A stretch of DNA of 17,349 nt from Flavobacteriales bacterium UBA3431 (GCA_002381225.1 DFSS01000025.1:3564-20912), one strand, 5' to 3'. Positions 6,240 to 15,541 are shown, counted from the first letter of the stretch. Numbers and translations are program-made. Notes: generated by a model not told the origin, from the sequence alone.

Positions 6240-8646
6240 TCAATTCGCCCAACTCCTTGGCGCCGACCTTCGCCATCGGGGCACCTGCGCCTCCGTGCAG
6301 GCGGTGGTGAGTGACAGCCGCCAAGCCTTGTGGATGCAGCCCACTGCCTTTTTTGCTTTAACTACCCAAAGTGGAGATGGCCACGCTTATGCCGTCCATG
6401 CCGCGGAACAAGGGGCCGCTGCGCTGGTCCTCTCCGCGAATTCCCCTTTGGCGGCCAGCCTTCCCACATTGCCCGAGGCCTGTTCCGTGCTTTGGGTGGA
6501 CGACCCCTGGAAGGCCTTGCGGCGATTGGCGGCCCACCACCGGAGTGCCATGACAGGCACCGTCGTGGGAATCACTGGTTCCAATGGCAAAACAACGGTA
6601 AAAGAATACCTATTCCACTTGCTGGGGGATGCCCGCATCGCGCGTTCTCCCAAGAGTTTTAACTCCCAATTGGGCGTACCCCTATCCCTGCTCTCTGCCC
6701 CGTTGGATGCGCCAGGCATGCTTCTCGAAGTGGGCGTTGGGGCTTCAGGGGACATGGGCTTCATGGCGCCCTGGGTTGCCCCGAATGTGGGCATTTTTAC
6801 CCACCTCGGAGACGCCCATGCCGCCGGATTCTCCTCGCGCGAACAAAAGGCCCAGGAAAAGGCCGCTCTCTTTCACGCCGCAGACTGGGTCGTGGTTCCC
6901 GCCGCAGAACCCGCCATTCGCACGGCGTTAACGGTCCCGGCCCGAAGCTGGTCATGGAACGAGGAGGTGGGGGCAGATATGATATTTACCTGGGCGGATG
7001 GAACCCTTCGCTGGGAGGACCAAGGTCGGTCCATCCAGGGCGAAGCAAGTTGCCCCGCTTTGGATGGGGTGGATGCCCACAATGTGGCGTCGGCCTTGGC
7101 CTGCATTCTCTATTTGGGCTGGTCGTGGAATCCGGAGCGGCTCGTCGATGTGCGTTCGGCGGGACTCCGCATGGAGCGCCTGCCGGGTATATCGGGCTGG
7201 GCCTTACTCAATGATGCTTATACGTCAGATGTCGACGCCTTGGGCTGGGCCCTCGAATCGTTGTCGGCGGAGGCCCAAGGCCCGCGCTATGCGGTGGTGG
7301 CCGCGCCTCCAGGGATGACCGATTTTGCCCCTTGGATGGATGCCGCCTGCGCCGCTCGGGGCATCGACGGGTGGTGGGGCGTCGGAGCAGATCTTGCGGC
7401 CCTTGGTCGGGGGTACGTGGATGTGGACGCCCTTAAGATCGCCGCCCCCTGGAATGAGGTCGAGCGCCCCGGGGTTCTCCTCCTTAAAGGCCCACGCCAA
7501 GCGCGGTTGGATCGCCTTCTCCCCACCCTCCAAGCGCAGCACCACGATACAGTTTTGGGCTTGGATTTGGAGGCCTTAGCGGCCAACCTTCGCCATTACA
7601 AATCCCAGCTTTCGGGCCAGCGCATCATGGCCATGGTCAAAGCAAATGCCTACGGACTTGGCGCTGTGACCATCGCACAAGCCTTGGCCAAACACCATGT
7701 GGATTACTTCGGGGTGGCCTATGTGGATGAAGGTTTGGCTTTGCGTCAAGCCGGAATTCAAACGCCCATTATGGTGATGAATCCCGGCGAGCAAAGCGTG
7801 GAAGGCATGCTGACGCATGGCCTAGAGCCCGAGATTTTTCACTTTCAGGCCTTGGAGCGCTATGCACAGGCCTTTTTGCGTTACCCGGAGCTCGCGGTCG
7901 GCCGAGTGCACATCAAAGTGGATACGGGCATGCACCGTTTAGGATTTGCACCGGATCAGGGCCGGGAAGTTGGCCAGCGATTAGCCCATTGGCCGGGTCT
8001 GCAGGTCGCTTCGGTGATGACCCACTTGTCCTCAGCGGAAGAGGGTGGCCAAGATGCATGGACCGCAGAGCAAGGGGCTGCCTACCACCGCTTTTATGAA
8101 GACCTAGTCATGGAATTGGGATACCGTCCAATTCGTCACTTGGCGAATACGCCGGGCGTGGTGCGCCATCCCCACTTGCATGGGGACATGGTGCGATTGG
8201 GTATTGGCCTCTTTGGAGATTCCCCCGTGGAGGCGGATCGCGCGTGCTTGCAGCCTGTGGTGCATGTGCAGACCCGCATTTCCCACCTTCAAACGATTCC
8301 TCCGGGCGAAGGCGTCTCCTACGGCCACCAGGATGCGGCCCTTCATGAGCGTCGCGTCGCAACGCTTCCAGTGGGCTATGCCGATGGCTTCCCCCGGGCT
8401 TTGAGCTTTGGTCGTGGAGAGGTGTTGATCCATGGCCAGCGCTGTAAGGTGGTGGGGGCAGTTTGCATGGACATGACCCTGGTGGATGTGACGGGAATGA
8501 CGGTCCATGTGGGCGATTCCGTGGAAATTCTCGGGGCCCAAATGCACCTCCATGAATTTGCAGAGCGGTGTGGCACAATTTCCTACGAAGTACTGACACG
8601 CTTTTCCGAGCGTTTAGGAAGGACAGTATGGAATCCCCAAGCCTAA
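6217..8646 (+). CDS. Bifunctional MurF (UDP-MurNAc-tripeptide:D-Ala-D-Ala ligase) / alanine racemase
   Basis: This 809-residue fusion places two cytoplasmic steps of peptidoglycan precursor synthesis in one chain. The MurF half (about 1-440) has the ATP loop GITGSNGKTT (118-127), the PKSFNSQLGVPLSLL segment, EVGVGASGDM, a THLGDAHAAGF motif, the basic EQKAQEKAALF segment, NDAYTSD, and LLKGPRQARLDRLL near its end. The racemase half (about 443-809) has the PLP lysine Lys475 in MVKANAYGLG, then HIKVDTGMHRLGF, the phosphate-binding HLANTPGVVRHP region, and the second catalytic base Tyr702 in GVSYGH. VCMDMTLVD follows. The 227-residue Lys-Tyr spacing matches stand-alone racemases. The racemase makes D-Ala, which Ddl joins into D-Ala-D-Ala, the substrate MurF adds. 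Such fusions are known in Bacteroidota. The gene overlaps tdk and the next gene. Confidence 0.95.
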   Translation: MFPAISIDQFAQLLGADLRHRGTCASVQAVVSDSRQALWMQPTAFFALTTQSGDGHAYAVHAAEQGAAALVLSANSPLAASLPTLPEACSVLWVDDPWKALRRLAAHHRSAMTGTVVGITGSNGKTTVKEYLFHLLGDARIARSPKSFNSQLGVPLSLLSAPLDAPGMLLEVGVGASGDMGFMAPWVAPNVGIFTHLGDAHAAGFSSREQKAQEKAALFHAADWVVVPAAEPAIRTALTVPARSWSWNEEVGADMIFTWADGTLRWEDQGRSIQGEASCPALDGVDAHNVASALACILYLGWSWNPERLVDVRSAGLRMERLPGISGWALLNDAYTSDVDALGWALESLSAEAQGPRYAVVAAPPGMTDFAPWMDAACAARGIDGWWGVGADLAALGRGYVDVDALKIAAPWNEVERPGVLLLKGPRQARLDRLLPTLQAQHHDTVLGLDLEALAANLRHYKSQLSGQRIMAMVKANAYGLGAVTIAQALAKHHVDYFGVAYVDEGLALRQAGIQTPIMVMNPGEQSVEGMLTHGLEPEIFHFQALERYAQAFLRYPELAVGRVHIKVDTGMHRLGFAPDQGREVGQRLAHWPGLQVASVMTHLSSAEEGGQDAWTAEQGAAYHRFYEDLVMELGYRPIRHLANTPGVVRHPHLHGDMVRLGIGLFGDSPVEADRACLQPVVHVQTRISHLQTIPPGEGVSYGHQDAALHERRVATLPVGYADGFPRALSFGRGEVLIHGQRCKVVGAVCMDMTLVDVTGMTVHVGDSVEILGAQMHLHEFAERCGTISYEVLTRFSERLGRTVWNPQA
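8616..8623 (+). promoter_or_regulatory. Shine-Dalgarno-like AGGAAGGA before the O-antigen ligase-like gene
   Basis: A purine run ends 4 nt before the ATG at 8628, inside the last codons of murF-alr. It favours this start over the in-frame GTG at 8568. Bacteroidota genes rarely rely on such sites, so it may be coincidental. Confidence 0.35.
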
Positions 8647-9746
8647 TTCACCGCATTTTTCTCAGCCTTTGGGTGCTTCTTTTGCCTTTTTGGGATTTGG
8701 GCGCAGGTGTGGCGTTGGTCCTCGCTTTTTTCGCGGCGGTCCTCCCTAATTTGTCGGCCGCGCGCCGTCGCTGGAGCCAAAGTGCTCCGATGTGGCCACT
8801 ATGGGGCGTGGTCTTGATGGTGGTCCTTGGAAGTTTATGGCATCCGACGTCTTTGGATGGATACCTTCGGCATCTGCCGCTGATTTTGGTCTTCTGGGCG
8901 TATGATCGGGAAAGCATTGCGCGGAGTTTGCCCGTTGGGGCCATCGCCGTCATGGCCTTCCTTTTGGGCGCTGGGATGCTCCGAGTGATAGAGGGAGCCC
9001 AATGGGATACCCTCGTCTACCGCGGTCTCCTGAAGGGGCTGCATCAACATGTCTACATTGGAACATACTTGCTGCTCGCTGCGTTGGCGGTGCAAAATGG
9101 GCCCTGGTCTGGGCGGATTAAGGGCTTTTTCTGGGCCTTGACTCTGCTCTTCCTGGGACTACTTGGGGCCAAAATGCTTCTGATTAGTGCGTTGTTGGCG
9201 GCAGGATGGGTGGCATTTCGCGACCGAAGCTTCCCGCGTTGGGCGCTCCCAGCTGTGGCCATTTTGACACTTGGCTTTGGCCTTGCACAGGGCCTCGCTC
9301 AAGGCCGAGCGATGGGCCATGTGTTAAAGCCCGTTGATCCTCATTGGGCGACAGGTTCTGTGGATACCCGCATCGTCCAGGTTCAGGCTGCCTGGGAACT
9401 CATTCAAGAGAAACCTTGGTTGGGCTGGGGTCCGGAGTCGACCCAACCCGCTTTGAATGCCCGCTATACCCAAATGGACTACCGTTTTGGGGTAAAGCGC
9501 GCACTCAACGTTCACAACCAATGGGTGGAATGGGCCTTAACCTATGGCCTGGTGGGCTTGGGTATTTGGCTCGTGACGGCCGCGGCGGGATTTCGTGTGG
9601 CGCGTCCAAATCCGCTGACCTTAGGGGTCTTTGTGCTCTACTTTGGAAGCTTATGGCTTACGGAGAGCTTCATGGAGCGCTCCTTGGGGGTCTCCCTGGT
9701 GGCCATGGCATGGATGTGGGGCGTGGTGCCCAAAAAAGAAAACTAA
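8628..9746 (+). CDS. O-antigen ligase / polymerase family (Wzy_C-like) membrane protein
   Basis: The 372-residue protein is a multi-pass membrane protein with about ten hydrophobic segments. A polar, probably periplasmic loop lies at roughly residues 245-300, containing ATGSVDTRIVQVQAAW and WLGWGPES. This is followed by HNQWVEWALTYGLVGLGIWL (about 304-323). The paired H-N-x-W...GLxGLG pattern with a preceding large loop is the signature of the WaaL/Wzy_C family, which transfers or polymerises lipid-linked glycans at the outer face of the inner membrane. The precise substrate (O-antigen, exopolysaccharide or glycoprotein glycan) cannot be told. No other glycan genes are nearby. I use the ATG at 8628, overlapping murF-alr by 19 bp. 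Its TAA overlaps the rnpA stop on the other strand (9743-9746). Confidence 0.82.
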   Translation: MESPSLIHRIFLSLWVLLLPFWDLGAGVALVLAFFAAVLPNLSAARRRWSQSAPMWPLWGVVLMVVLGSLWHPTSLDGYLRHLPLILVFWAYDRESIARSLPVGAIAVMAFLLGAGMLRVIEGAQWDTLVYRGLLKGLHQHVYIGTYLLLAALAVQNGPWSGRIKGFFWALTLLFLGLLGAKMLLISALLAAGWVAFRDRSFPRWALPAVAILTLGFGLAQGLAQGRAMGHVLKPVDPHWATGSVDTRIVQVQAAWELIQEKPWLGWGPESTQPALNARYTQMDYRFGVKRALNVHNQWVEWALTYGLVGLGIWLVTAAAGFRVARPNPLTLGVFVLYFGSLWLTESFMERSLGVSLVAMAWMWGVVPKKEN

Positions 9747-10132
9747 CTTTTCGCGGACGCCTTTTGGGCCTCTGCCGAAACGCGGTCCAGGGCGGCCGCC
9801 ACATGGCTGCGCAACGTGGCTAAATCCATATGGGGGGCACCTTGGTATAAAAAACCAAGGAGAATGGGAGGGCAGGAGGCGAGCCGATCTTGACGCTCTA
9901 GGCGGTAGGCTTCGCGCAATAAGCGCTTGAAACGGTTTCGGTCGACGGCATGCTTAAAACGGCGTTTTGGGGCCCCAACCAATACTTGGGCCGACCGCTC
10001 CATGGGCCATGAGGACAGACACCAAAGCACCTGTACAGGCCCCTCGCTGAAGCGACGACCGGTTTCAAAAAGATGCGCAATGCGGTTGCGAAGTTTCAGC
10101 CGTTCCTCTCGGGGGAAACGGGTATCACTCAC
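9743..10132 (-). CDS. rnpA: Ribonuclease P protein component
   Basis: RnpA is the small basic protein that helps the RNase P RNA bind and cleave the 5' leader of pre-tRNAs. The 129-residue chain begins with the family's RFPREERLKLRNRIAHLFETG segment and contains the RNR signature in KRRFKHAVDRNRFKRLLREA (residues 57-75 region). Arginine and lysine are abundant, as expected. The start is a GTG at 10132 whose bases overlap the hemD stop as GTGA, so translation is probably coupled to hemD. In many bacteria rnpA follows rpmH near dnaA; here it follows hemD, an arrangement I recall from other Bacteroidota. Its stop overlaps that of the convergent O-antigen ligase-like gene. Confidence 0.94.
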   Translation of the reverse strand: MSDTRFPREERLKLRNRIAHLFETGRRFSEGPVQVLWCLSSWPMERSAQVLVGAPKRRFKHAVDRNRFKRLLREAYRLERQDRLASCPPILLGFLYQGAPHMDLATLRSHVAAALDRVSAEAQKASAKS

Positions 10133-10878
10133 TTGCCTTTGTTCGCTTCCTCGATGTAGGCATCCAAGGCCTGACTCATCGATGTGAATTTGGGGGCGGG
10201 AACCTGGATGTCCAAACGGAGGGCATTGTCGGCAATGGCCTGATGGGTGGTGTTGCCGAAAGCGGCGATGCGCGTAGCGTCCTGCTTGAAATCTGGGAAG
10301 TTCTTGAGCAAGGAACGGATGCCTTCCGGACTGAAGAAGACGAGGATGTCATATTTCACATCGCTCAAATCGCTTAAGTCCGACGCGACTGTGTGGTACA
10401 TGGTCGCACGGGTCCATTTGATGTTTCCTTTTTCGAGTGTTTCGGGAATGTCCGGGTTGAGGAGGTCCGAGGTGGGCATCAAGAAGTGCTCACCGCGTTG
10501 CTTCTTCAAGGTAGGAATCAAGCCGGCCAAGCTGCCTGTGCCAGGGTAAATTTTGCGCTTTCGGTACGGGACAAATTTCTGGAGGTAGAACGCTACGGCC
10601 TCTGATACGCAGAAGTACTTCCACTCGGGATTGATGGCCACGCGCATTTCTTCGCACATGCGGAAGAAGTGGTCGATGGCATTTCGGCTAGTGAAAATGA
10701 AGGCCTTGAACTCTGCAGGATTGACTTTGTCCTTGCGGAATTCGGCTGCGGGCACGCCTACCACCTCAATAAACGGACGAAAATCCACCTTCACCTTGTG
10801 CTTGTCAGCCAACTGGGTGTACGGGTTGTTTCCGGCCTGGGGCTCGGGTTGCGAAACGAGGATGCTTTTAACCTTCAT
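10129..10878 (-). CDS. hemD: Uroporphyrinogen-III synthase
   Basis: HemD closes hydroxymethylbilane into uroporphyrinogen III, the branch point to haem, sirohaem and cobamides. The 249-residue protein matches the two-lobed HemD fold: ILVSQPEPQ at the start, FIFTSRNAIDHFF (about 60-72), YFCVSEAVAFYL (88-99), then YPGTGSLAGLIP, and in the second lobe DILVFFSPEGIRSLL (about 178-192) and IAAFGNTTHQAI (207-218). It is richer in lysine than its neighbours, with a highly conserved look typical of Bacteroidota HemD. It overlaps the DUF4271 gene by 11 bp at its start and rnpA by 4 bp at its end. A TACCTTTG box 47 nt upstream, inside the end of the DUF4271 gene, may provide its own promoter. HemD is poorly conserved across phyla, so the call rests on these motifs and context. 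Confidence 0.9.
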   Translation of the reverse strand: MKVKSILVSQPEPQAGNNPYTQLADKHKVKVDFRPFIEVVGVPAAEFRKDKVNPAEFKAFIFTSRNAIDHFFRMCEEMRVAINPEWKYFCVSEAVAFYLQKFVPYRKRKIYPGTGSLAGLIPTLKKQRGEHFLMPTSDLLNPDIPETLEKGNIKWTRATMYHTVASDLSDLSDVKYDILVFFSPEGIRSLLKNFPDFKQDATRIAAFGNTTHQAIADNALRLDIQVPAPKFTSMSQALDAYIEEANKGK

Positions 10879-11545
10879 ACGTTTGAAAAAATACGACCCA
10901 AAAAAGCGGGCTTGTTTCTAGGGCGCAAAGGTACAAAATCGCCAAATACCACGGAGTATGCCCGTGCGAAACATACCGAAAAAATGCCCGAATAAGTCCT
11001 AATACATAGAGGGTTAGCGCCAAAAGAACCATGCCCACATAGAAAGGCTCCATGAGGGCTTTAGAGGTTTGGGTACTTACGAGAAACCAAAGCAAAAAAG
11101 GTAGAGCGATCCACAAGGCGGGTAGGAATGAAAACCGCTGAGACCAATGCCGCCAATGCTTCCCGGTTTGTTCCCAAATCGCCCCGAATACACTGTGAAC
11201 CACCAACTGGGTTGTTAAGGCCAGCAAGGGAAGAAGAAAAAGCCCATACCAAGGACCTTGGTATCCGGGAAGGAGATGTGGAATGGAATCCCCGCCGAGG
11301 ATGAGGTAACCCAAGAGGCTCATCAAGCCCACCAGCAAAAAGTTGGGAATCCATAGCTGGCTTGGTGCATCTTCCCACTGGGTGAAGTGCTGCAAAACAT
11401 GCATCCAGCGGTTGGATTCGTTTGGGGCACGCTGAAGCATGAGCCCGAGGGCCAAGGTGAGTCCCGCAGCAAGCCAAAAGAGGGCATCTGAAGGCGCCTC
11501 GTGGAGGCTGCCTTCAAGCGCTTGAGGGAGTCCGGATGATGGCAT
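10868..11545 (-). CDS. DUF4271-type membrane protein
   Basis: The 225-residue protein has about five to six hydrophobic segments: residues 22-37, 68-84, 97-115, 142-156, 165-184 and 196-216 approximately. The end, YLCALETSPLFWVVFF, is the pattern I associate with DUF4271, a Bacteroidota-specific membrane family located directly upstream of hemD. No enzymatic motif is visible and the function is unknown. Because the partner genes make tetrapyrroles and mature tRNA, the neighbourhood does not reveal a single role. The ATG at 11545 lies 4 nt after a perfect TACCTTTG box, so the mRNA may be leaderless. The end overlaps hemD by 11 bp, indicating one transcript with hemD and rnpA. Confidence 0.82.
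   Translation of the reverse strand: MPSSGLPQALEGSLHEAPSDALFWLAAGLTLALGLMLQRAPNESNRWMHVLQHFTQWEDAPSQLWIPNFLLVGLMSLLGYLILGGDSIPHLLPGYQGPWYGLFLLPLLALTTQLVVHSVFGAIWEQTGKHWRHWSQRFSFLPALWIALPFLLWFLVSTQTSKALMEPFYVGMVLLALTLYVLGLIRAFFRYVSHGHTPWYLAILYLCALETSPLFWVVFFQTYEG
10926..10933 (-). promoter_or_regulatory. TACCTTTG -7 box, possible internal promoter for hemD-rnpA
   Basis: An exact TAnnTTTG match lies within the last codons of the DUF4271 gene, 47 nt before the hemD ATG. It could drive hemD-rnpA separately from the membrane protein gene. Because it is in coding sequence it may be chance; no -33 partner is clear. Confidence 0.35.
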
Positions 11546-11549
11546 GGGG

Positions 11550-11557
11550 CAAAGGTA
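11550..11557 (-). promoter_or_regulatory. TACCTTTG -7 box for the DUF4271-hemD-rnpA transcript
   Basis: An exact TAnnTTTG match ends 4 nt before the ATG at 11545. If used, the transcript starts at or next to the ATG (leaderless). Two copies of TTTACCC lie about 20-35 bp upstream in the same direction, but no standard TTTG -33 box is seen. Confidence 0.5.
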
Positions 11558-11684
11558 GAGGCGCGGAAGGGTAAAAGGGTAAATGGGTTGAAAAGTCGGG
11601 CCATGTCCACGCGCTAGGAGCCGATGAGCTCGGGATCGCTGGCCAACAGCACGCCATCAAACAGTCAAACCGCCCTTCAGCCCT
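11558..11684. other. Intergenic spacer between TonB receptor and DUF4271 gene
   Basis: This gap follows the TonB receptor stop and precedes the promoter of the DUF4271 gene, both on the minus strand. It contains short self-complementary stretches (for example CCGAGCTCATCGG near 11620-11632) but no stem with a T-tract, so no terminator can be claimed. Just after the receptor stop the sequence CTAGAGGGCT (11679-11688) matches the start of the repeat after ribF. Confidence 0.4.
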
Positions 11685-13739
11685 CTAGTTCCAATGAAAA
11701 TGGACCCCCGCTTTGATCCATCGGCCTGGCAAGGGAACGTTGCCTCGGTCGATTACCGTGGCATTCAGCAGATTCATGGCTTCTAGGTACACCGTCATGC
11801 CGTCGTGGTCATAGGACATCTTCGCGTCCAAGGTGGTAAACGGTTGATAGGCCGTCAATTCGCCGGAAGGGAGGCTGTACTGCCCCGAACGGTCTTGACG
11901 CATGAGAATGAGGCCACTCGTAAAGCCTTTGTAGGGGAGGGTTTCCACTTCGAGTTGCTGTCGATTCGCCAAGTAATCCAACGCGTAGATGGACTGGCCG
12001 TCGATGGCACTGGCTTGGTGACGCGCCCCTTGAAAACGTGCCGAACAGGTCAACACATCCACCCACGACCATGTAGCTGTCAATTCGTAGCCTTGCAAAG
12101 TCACTTGGGTGATGTTGTCTGCTTGGAGGACCTGGTTTCCGTCCACCGTTCGGTAAATCCAATCGATCAAGTTGGTCCCTTGACGTTGGTAGAGGATGAG
12201 GCTCCCCTGGTGAGGCCATCCTGGACGAACGGTCATGGGCGAGCGCCAAAGGGTTGTGCCGAGTTCGGTATTCCACGCGTATTCGGGCTGGAGGCTGGCC
12301 GAACCTTGTGCCCCGCCCAAGGTGTAGTACAAATCCGTGAACGTCGGGAGGCGAAAGCTTCGGTTTATACTGAAGAAGTACTTATCGAAACGAAGCGACA
12401 TGGGTGTATGCCGGTAGGAAAATTCGGCATTGGGTAGGTACGTGAGTCCGTAGCGATCGTTGTAGTTGAGGCGCATGTCGGCCCGAGCGCGGAAGGCCTT
12501 GTAAACTTCAGGGCCTTTGAGTGACATGAAGAGTCCTGCGTTTTGACGCGCGTCCCCCTTGGTATAGAAGGAGCGATTGTCGGGTGCGGGAATTTGGGCC
12601 AAAAGAGGGCTGCCCAAAGCATTGCTCACGATTTCATCCCTTCGGGCGTCGGCTCCCAATAGCATCGTAACCCCCTCATGTGGCTTGAGGCTGTAGGTCA
12701 CTTCACCGCCTAGGGTTCTGGTGCGGTGGTTGTTATGTTCCGTATACCAAGAGGGGGCCCAGGTGGAGTCCGTGGTTCGCATAAATTGCCCATTCTCAAA
12801 GCGCTGGTAATAGCCCTGCTCTTCGCGAAAAAGCTCAAAATGGTCTTGGTGTTGACGCCCATAGACTTGAGCATTCCATGGATAACCACGCAACTGCAAG
12901 GCCATGGTATAGCCTGCGATGGCTTCGTACTGCTCCGGAAAATTGAAGGAATAAAAATTTTGAGCGCCAAATCGCTTGGTGACCATCCCAAAATGGCCAT
13001 CCAAAAAGTGATTCCCGGATAAGGGAGTCAAGGTTCGAACATAGGTTTGCATTTGGCTAAAATCCGTGTTGACAAAAGCGCCATCGGCTGCTTTGTAGTC
13101 CATGTCCATCCGAAGGCTAGTGCCTGCAACCTGCCCCAAATACAATCCGGCAGCACCGCGTTGGTAGCCAAATTGCCCTAGGCCCGCATGGGCGTATCCG
13201 TTTTTGGAGCCCGCAGGGTGGGTAGTCAAATTAACGACACCGGCAAAGGCAAAGGGGCCATAGCGGTATGAGCCCCCACTAGGCAGGACCTGAATACTGC
13301 TGATGGCTTCCATTGGGACGGGCAGGTTCATGCTATGGTGTCCCGTTTGAGGATCGGAGTAAGGAATGCCGTTCACCAAGATCAGTACTTGGTCAAATGT
13401 GGATCCTCGAATAGAAATATCCGATTGCACGTCGTTGAGGCTGCGGCTGCGGATATCCACGGAGGCAAATCGCCGCTCCAATGCGTCGCTGGCATTCTGA
13501 AGCGGTAAATTTCCCGTGGCGTTTTGCCATTCCACCTGGTGGCCAATTTCCCGTTCGGACCGCAGGGTAAAGGAGGGGATGGTCACGACATCCAGCACCA
13601 CATCAACTTTGAGGCCGATGGCCACGTCGATGAACGAGGATTCGGACCAGGTACTATCTACCGCCGTGGGCGCAGGTTCTTGTGCCAAGAGCGGTAAAGA
13701 CCATAGGGCGGAAACTAGTAGAAAGAGGAAATTTCGCAT
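11685..13739 (-). CDS. TonB-dependent outer-membrane receptor
   Basis: The 684-residue protein begins with a signal peptide (MRNFLFLLVSALWSLPLLA, cleavage likely before Gln20). It continues with a plug domain: SDISIRGSTFDQVLILVNG, PYSDPQTGHHSMNLPVPME, IQVLPSGGSYRYGPFAFAG and VVNLTTHPAG (about 100-180). A long beta-barrel with alternating aromatic/polar strands follows, ending in an outer-membrane-type C-terminus (WIKAGVHFHWN). There is no N-terminal carboxypeptidase-regulatory repeat domain. DVVTI near residues 50-55 could be the TonB box, but this is uncertain. The QTGHHxxNLP plug signature is that of BtuB/FepA-like Bacteroidota receptors. The ligand (siderophore, cobamide or other) cannot be inferred, since no transport partner genes are adjacent. 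An intrinsic terminator lies 10 nt upstream of the ATG. Confidence 0.93.
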   Translation of the reverse strand: MRNFLFLLVSALWSLPLLAQEPAPTAVDSTWSESSFIDVAIGLKVDVVLDVVTIPSFTLRSEREIGHQVEWQNATGNLPLQNASDALERRFASVDIRSRSLNDVQSDISIRGSTFDQVLILVNGIPYSDPQTGHHSMNLPVPMEAISSIQVLPSGGSYRYGPFAFAGVVNLTTHPAGSKNGYAHAGLGQFGYQRGAAGLYLGQVAGTSLRMDMDYKAADGAFVNTDFSQMQTYVRTLTPLSGNHFLDGHFGMVTKRFGAQNFYSFNFPEQYEAIAGYTMALQLRGYPWNAQVYGRQHQDHFELFREEQGYYQRFENGQFMRTTDSTWAPSWYTEHNNHRTRTLGGEVTYSLKPHEGVTMLLGADARRDEIVSNALGSPLLAQIPAPDNRSFYTKGDARQNAGLFMSLKGPEVYKAFRARADMRLNYNDRYGLTYLPNAEFSYRHTPMSLRFDKYFFSINRSFRLPTFTDLYYTLGGAQGSASLQPEYAWNTELGTTLWRSPMTVRPGWPHQGSLILYQRQGTNLIDWIYRTVDGNQVLQADNITQVTLQGYELTATWSWVDVLTCSARFQGARHQASAIDGQSIYALDYLANRQQLEVETLPYKGFTSGLILMRQDRSGQYSLPSGELTAYQPFTTLDAKMSYDHDGMTVYLEAMNLLNATVIDRGNVPLPGRWIKAGVHFHWN

Positions 13740-13749
13740 AAAGAGTAAT

Positions 13750-13779
13750 AAAAAGCCCGGCCCCTTGGGAGGGCCGGGC
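13750..13779 (-). terminator. Rho-independent terminator after atpD-atpC
   Basis: On the minus strand, GCCCGGCCC (13779-13771) pairs perfectly with GGGCCGGGC (13763-13755) around a 7-nt loop, followed at once by TTTTT (13754-13750). The 9-bp all-GC stem starts about 20 nt after the atpC stop. It should end the atpDC transcript. The plus strand has only a short A-run before the stem and no T-run after it, so it acts one way. Confidence 0.9.
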
Positions 13780-13780
13780 G

Positions 13781-13788
13781 TAAAGGTA
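13781..13788 (-). promoter_or_regulatory. Near-match -7 box TACCTTTA before the TonB receptor
   Basis: Seven of eight positions agree with the TACCTTTG form seen elsewhere in the window. A transcript from it would start inside the first arm of the terminator stem, so it would lack the full hairpin. It is the only candidate promoter I see for the receptor, with 41 nt to its ATG. Confidence 0.3.
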
Positions 13789-13799
13789 GGAAAGCACGC

Positions 13800-14039
13800 T
13801 TAGCGCGCTAAAACGGATACAACGTTGTTGGAGACTTCGACGACGCCACCTTGGATGTCCACGGTGGTGCGGCCAGAAGCTCCGTCAATCACGATGCTTC
13901 CCTGTGCGAGGGATGCCATGATGGGAGCGTGGTCCGTCAACACTTGGAAAAGGCCCTCGGTGCCAGGGAACTGGACCGCAGTGGCCTCTCCTTGGAAGAG
14001 GGATTTCTCAGGGGTCAGGATGTCTACGCGAAGGGCCAT
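13800..14039 (-). CDS. atpC: ATP synthase F1 epsilon subunit, short form
   Basis: The epsilon subunit links the gamma shaft to the c-ring of F1Fo ATP synthase. This 79-residue protein is only the N-terminal beta-sandwich: LRVDILTPEKSLFQGEATAVQFPGTEGLFQVLTDH (given here in pieces: ILTPEKSLFQGEA, residues 7-19; PGTEGLFQVLTDHAP, 25-39), then the sandwich strands to VSVLAR. The C-terminal helical hairpin that inhibits ATP hydrolysis in E. coli and Bacillus (total about 135 residues there) is entirely absent. The gene ends cleanly with a stop and a terminator, so this is not a truncation by mutation. The short form is usual in Bacteroidota. It starts 2 bp after atpD. Confidence 0.95.
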   Translation of the reverse strand: MALRVDILTPEKSLFQGEATAVQFPGTEGLFQVLTDHAPIMASLAQGSIVIDGASGRTTVDIQGGVVEVSNNVVSVLAR

Positions 14040-14041
14040 GA

Positions 14042-15541
<1,500 letters not shown>

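Noticed and set aside
6330..8599. Many open frames on both strands within murF-alr
   Set aside because: All overlap a continuous, motif-complete 809-residue fusion; none has independent support.
8568..8627. GTG start giving 20 extra residues on the O-antigen ligase-like protein
   Set aside because: It lies within conserved racemase codons, and the ATG at 8628 is preceded by a purine-rich site and directly precedes the hydrophobic start.
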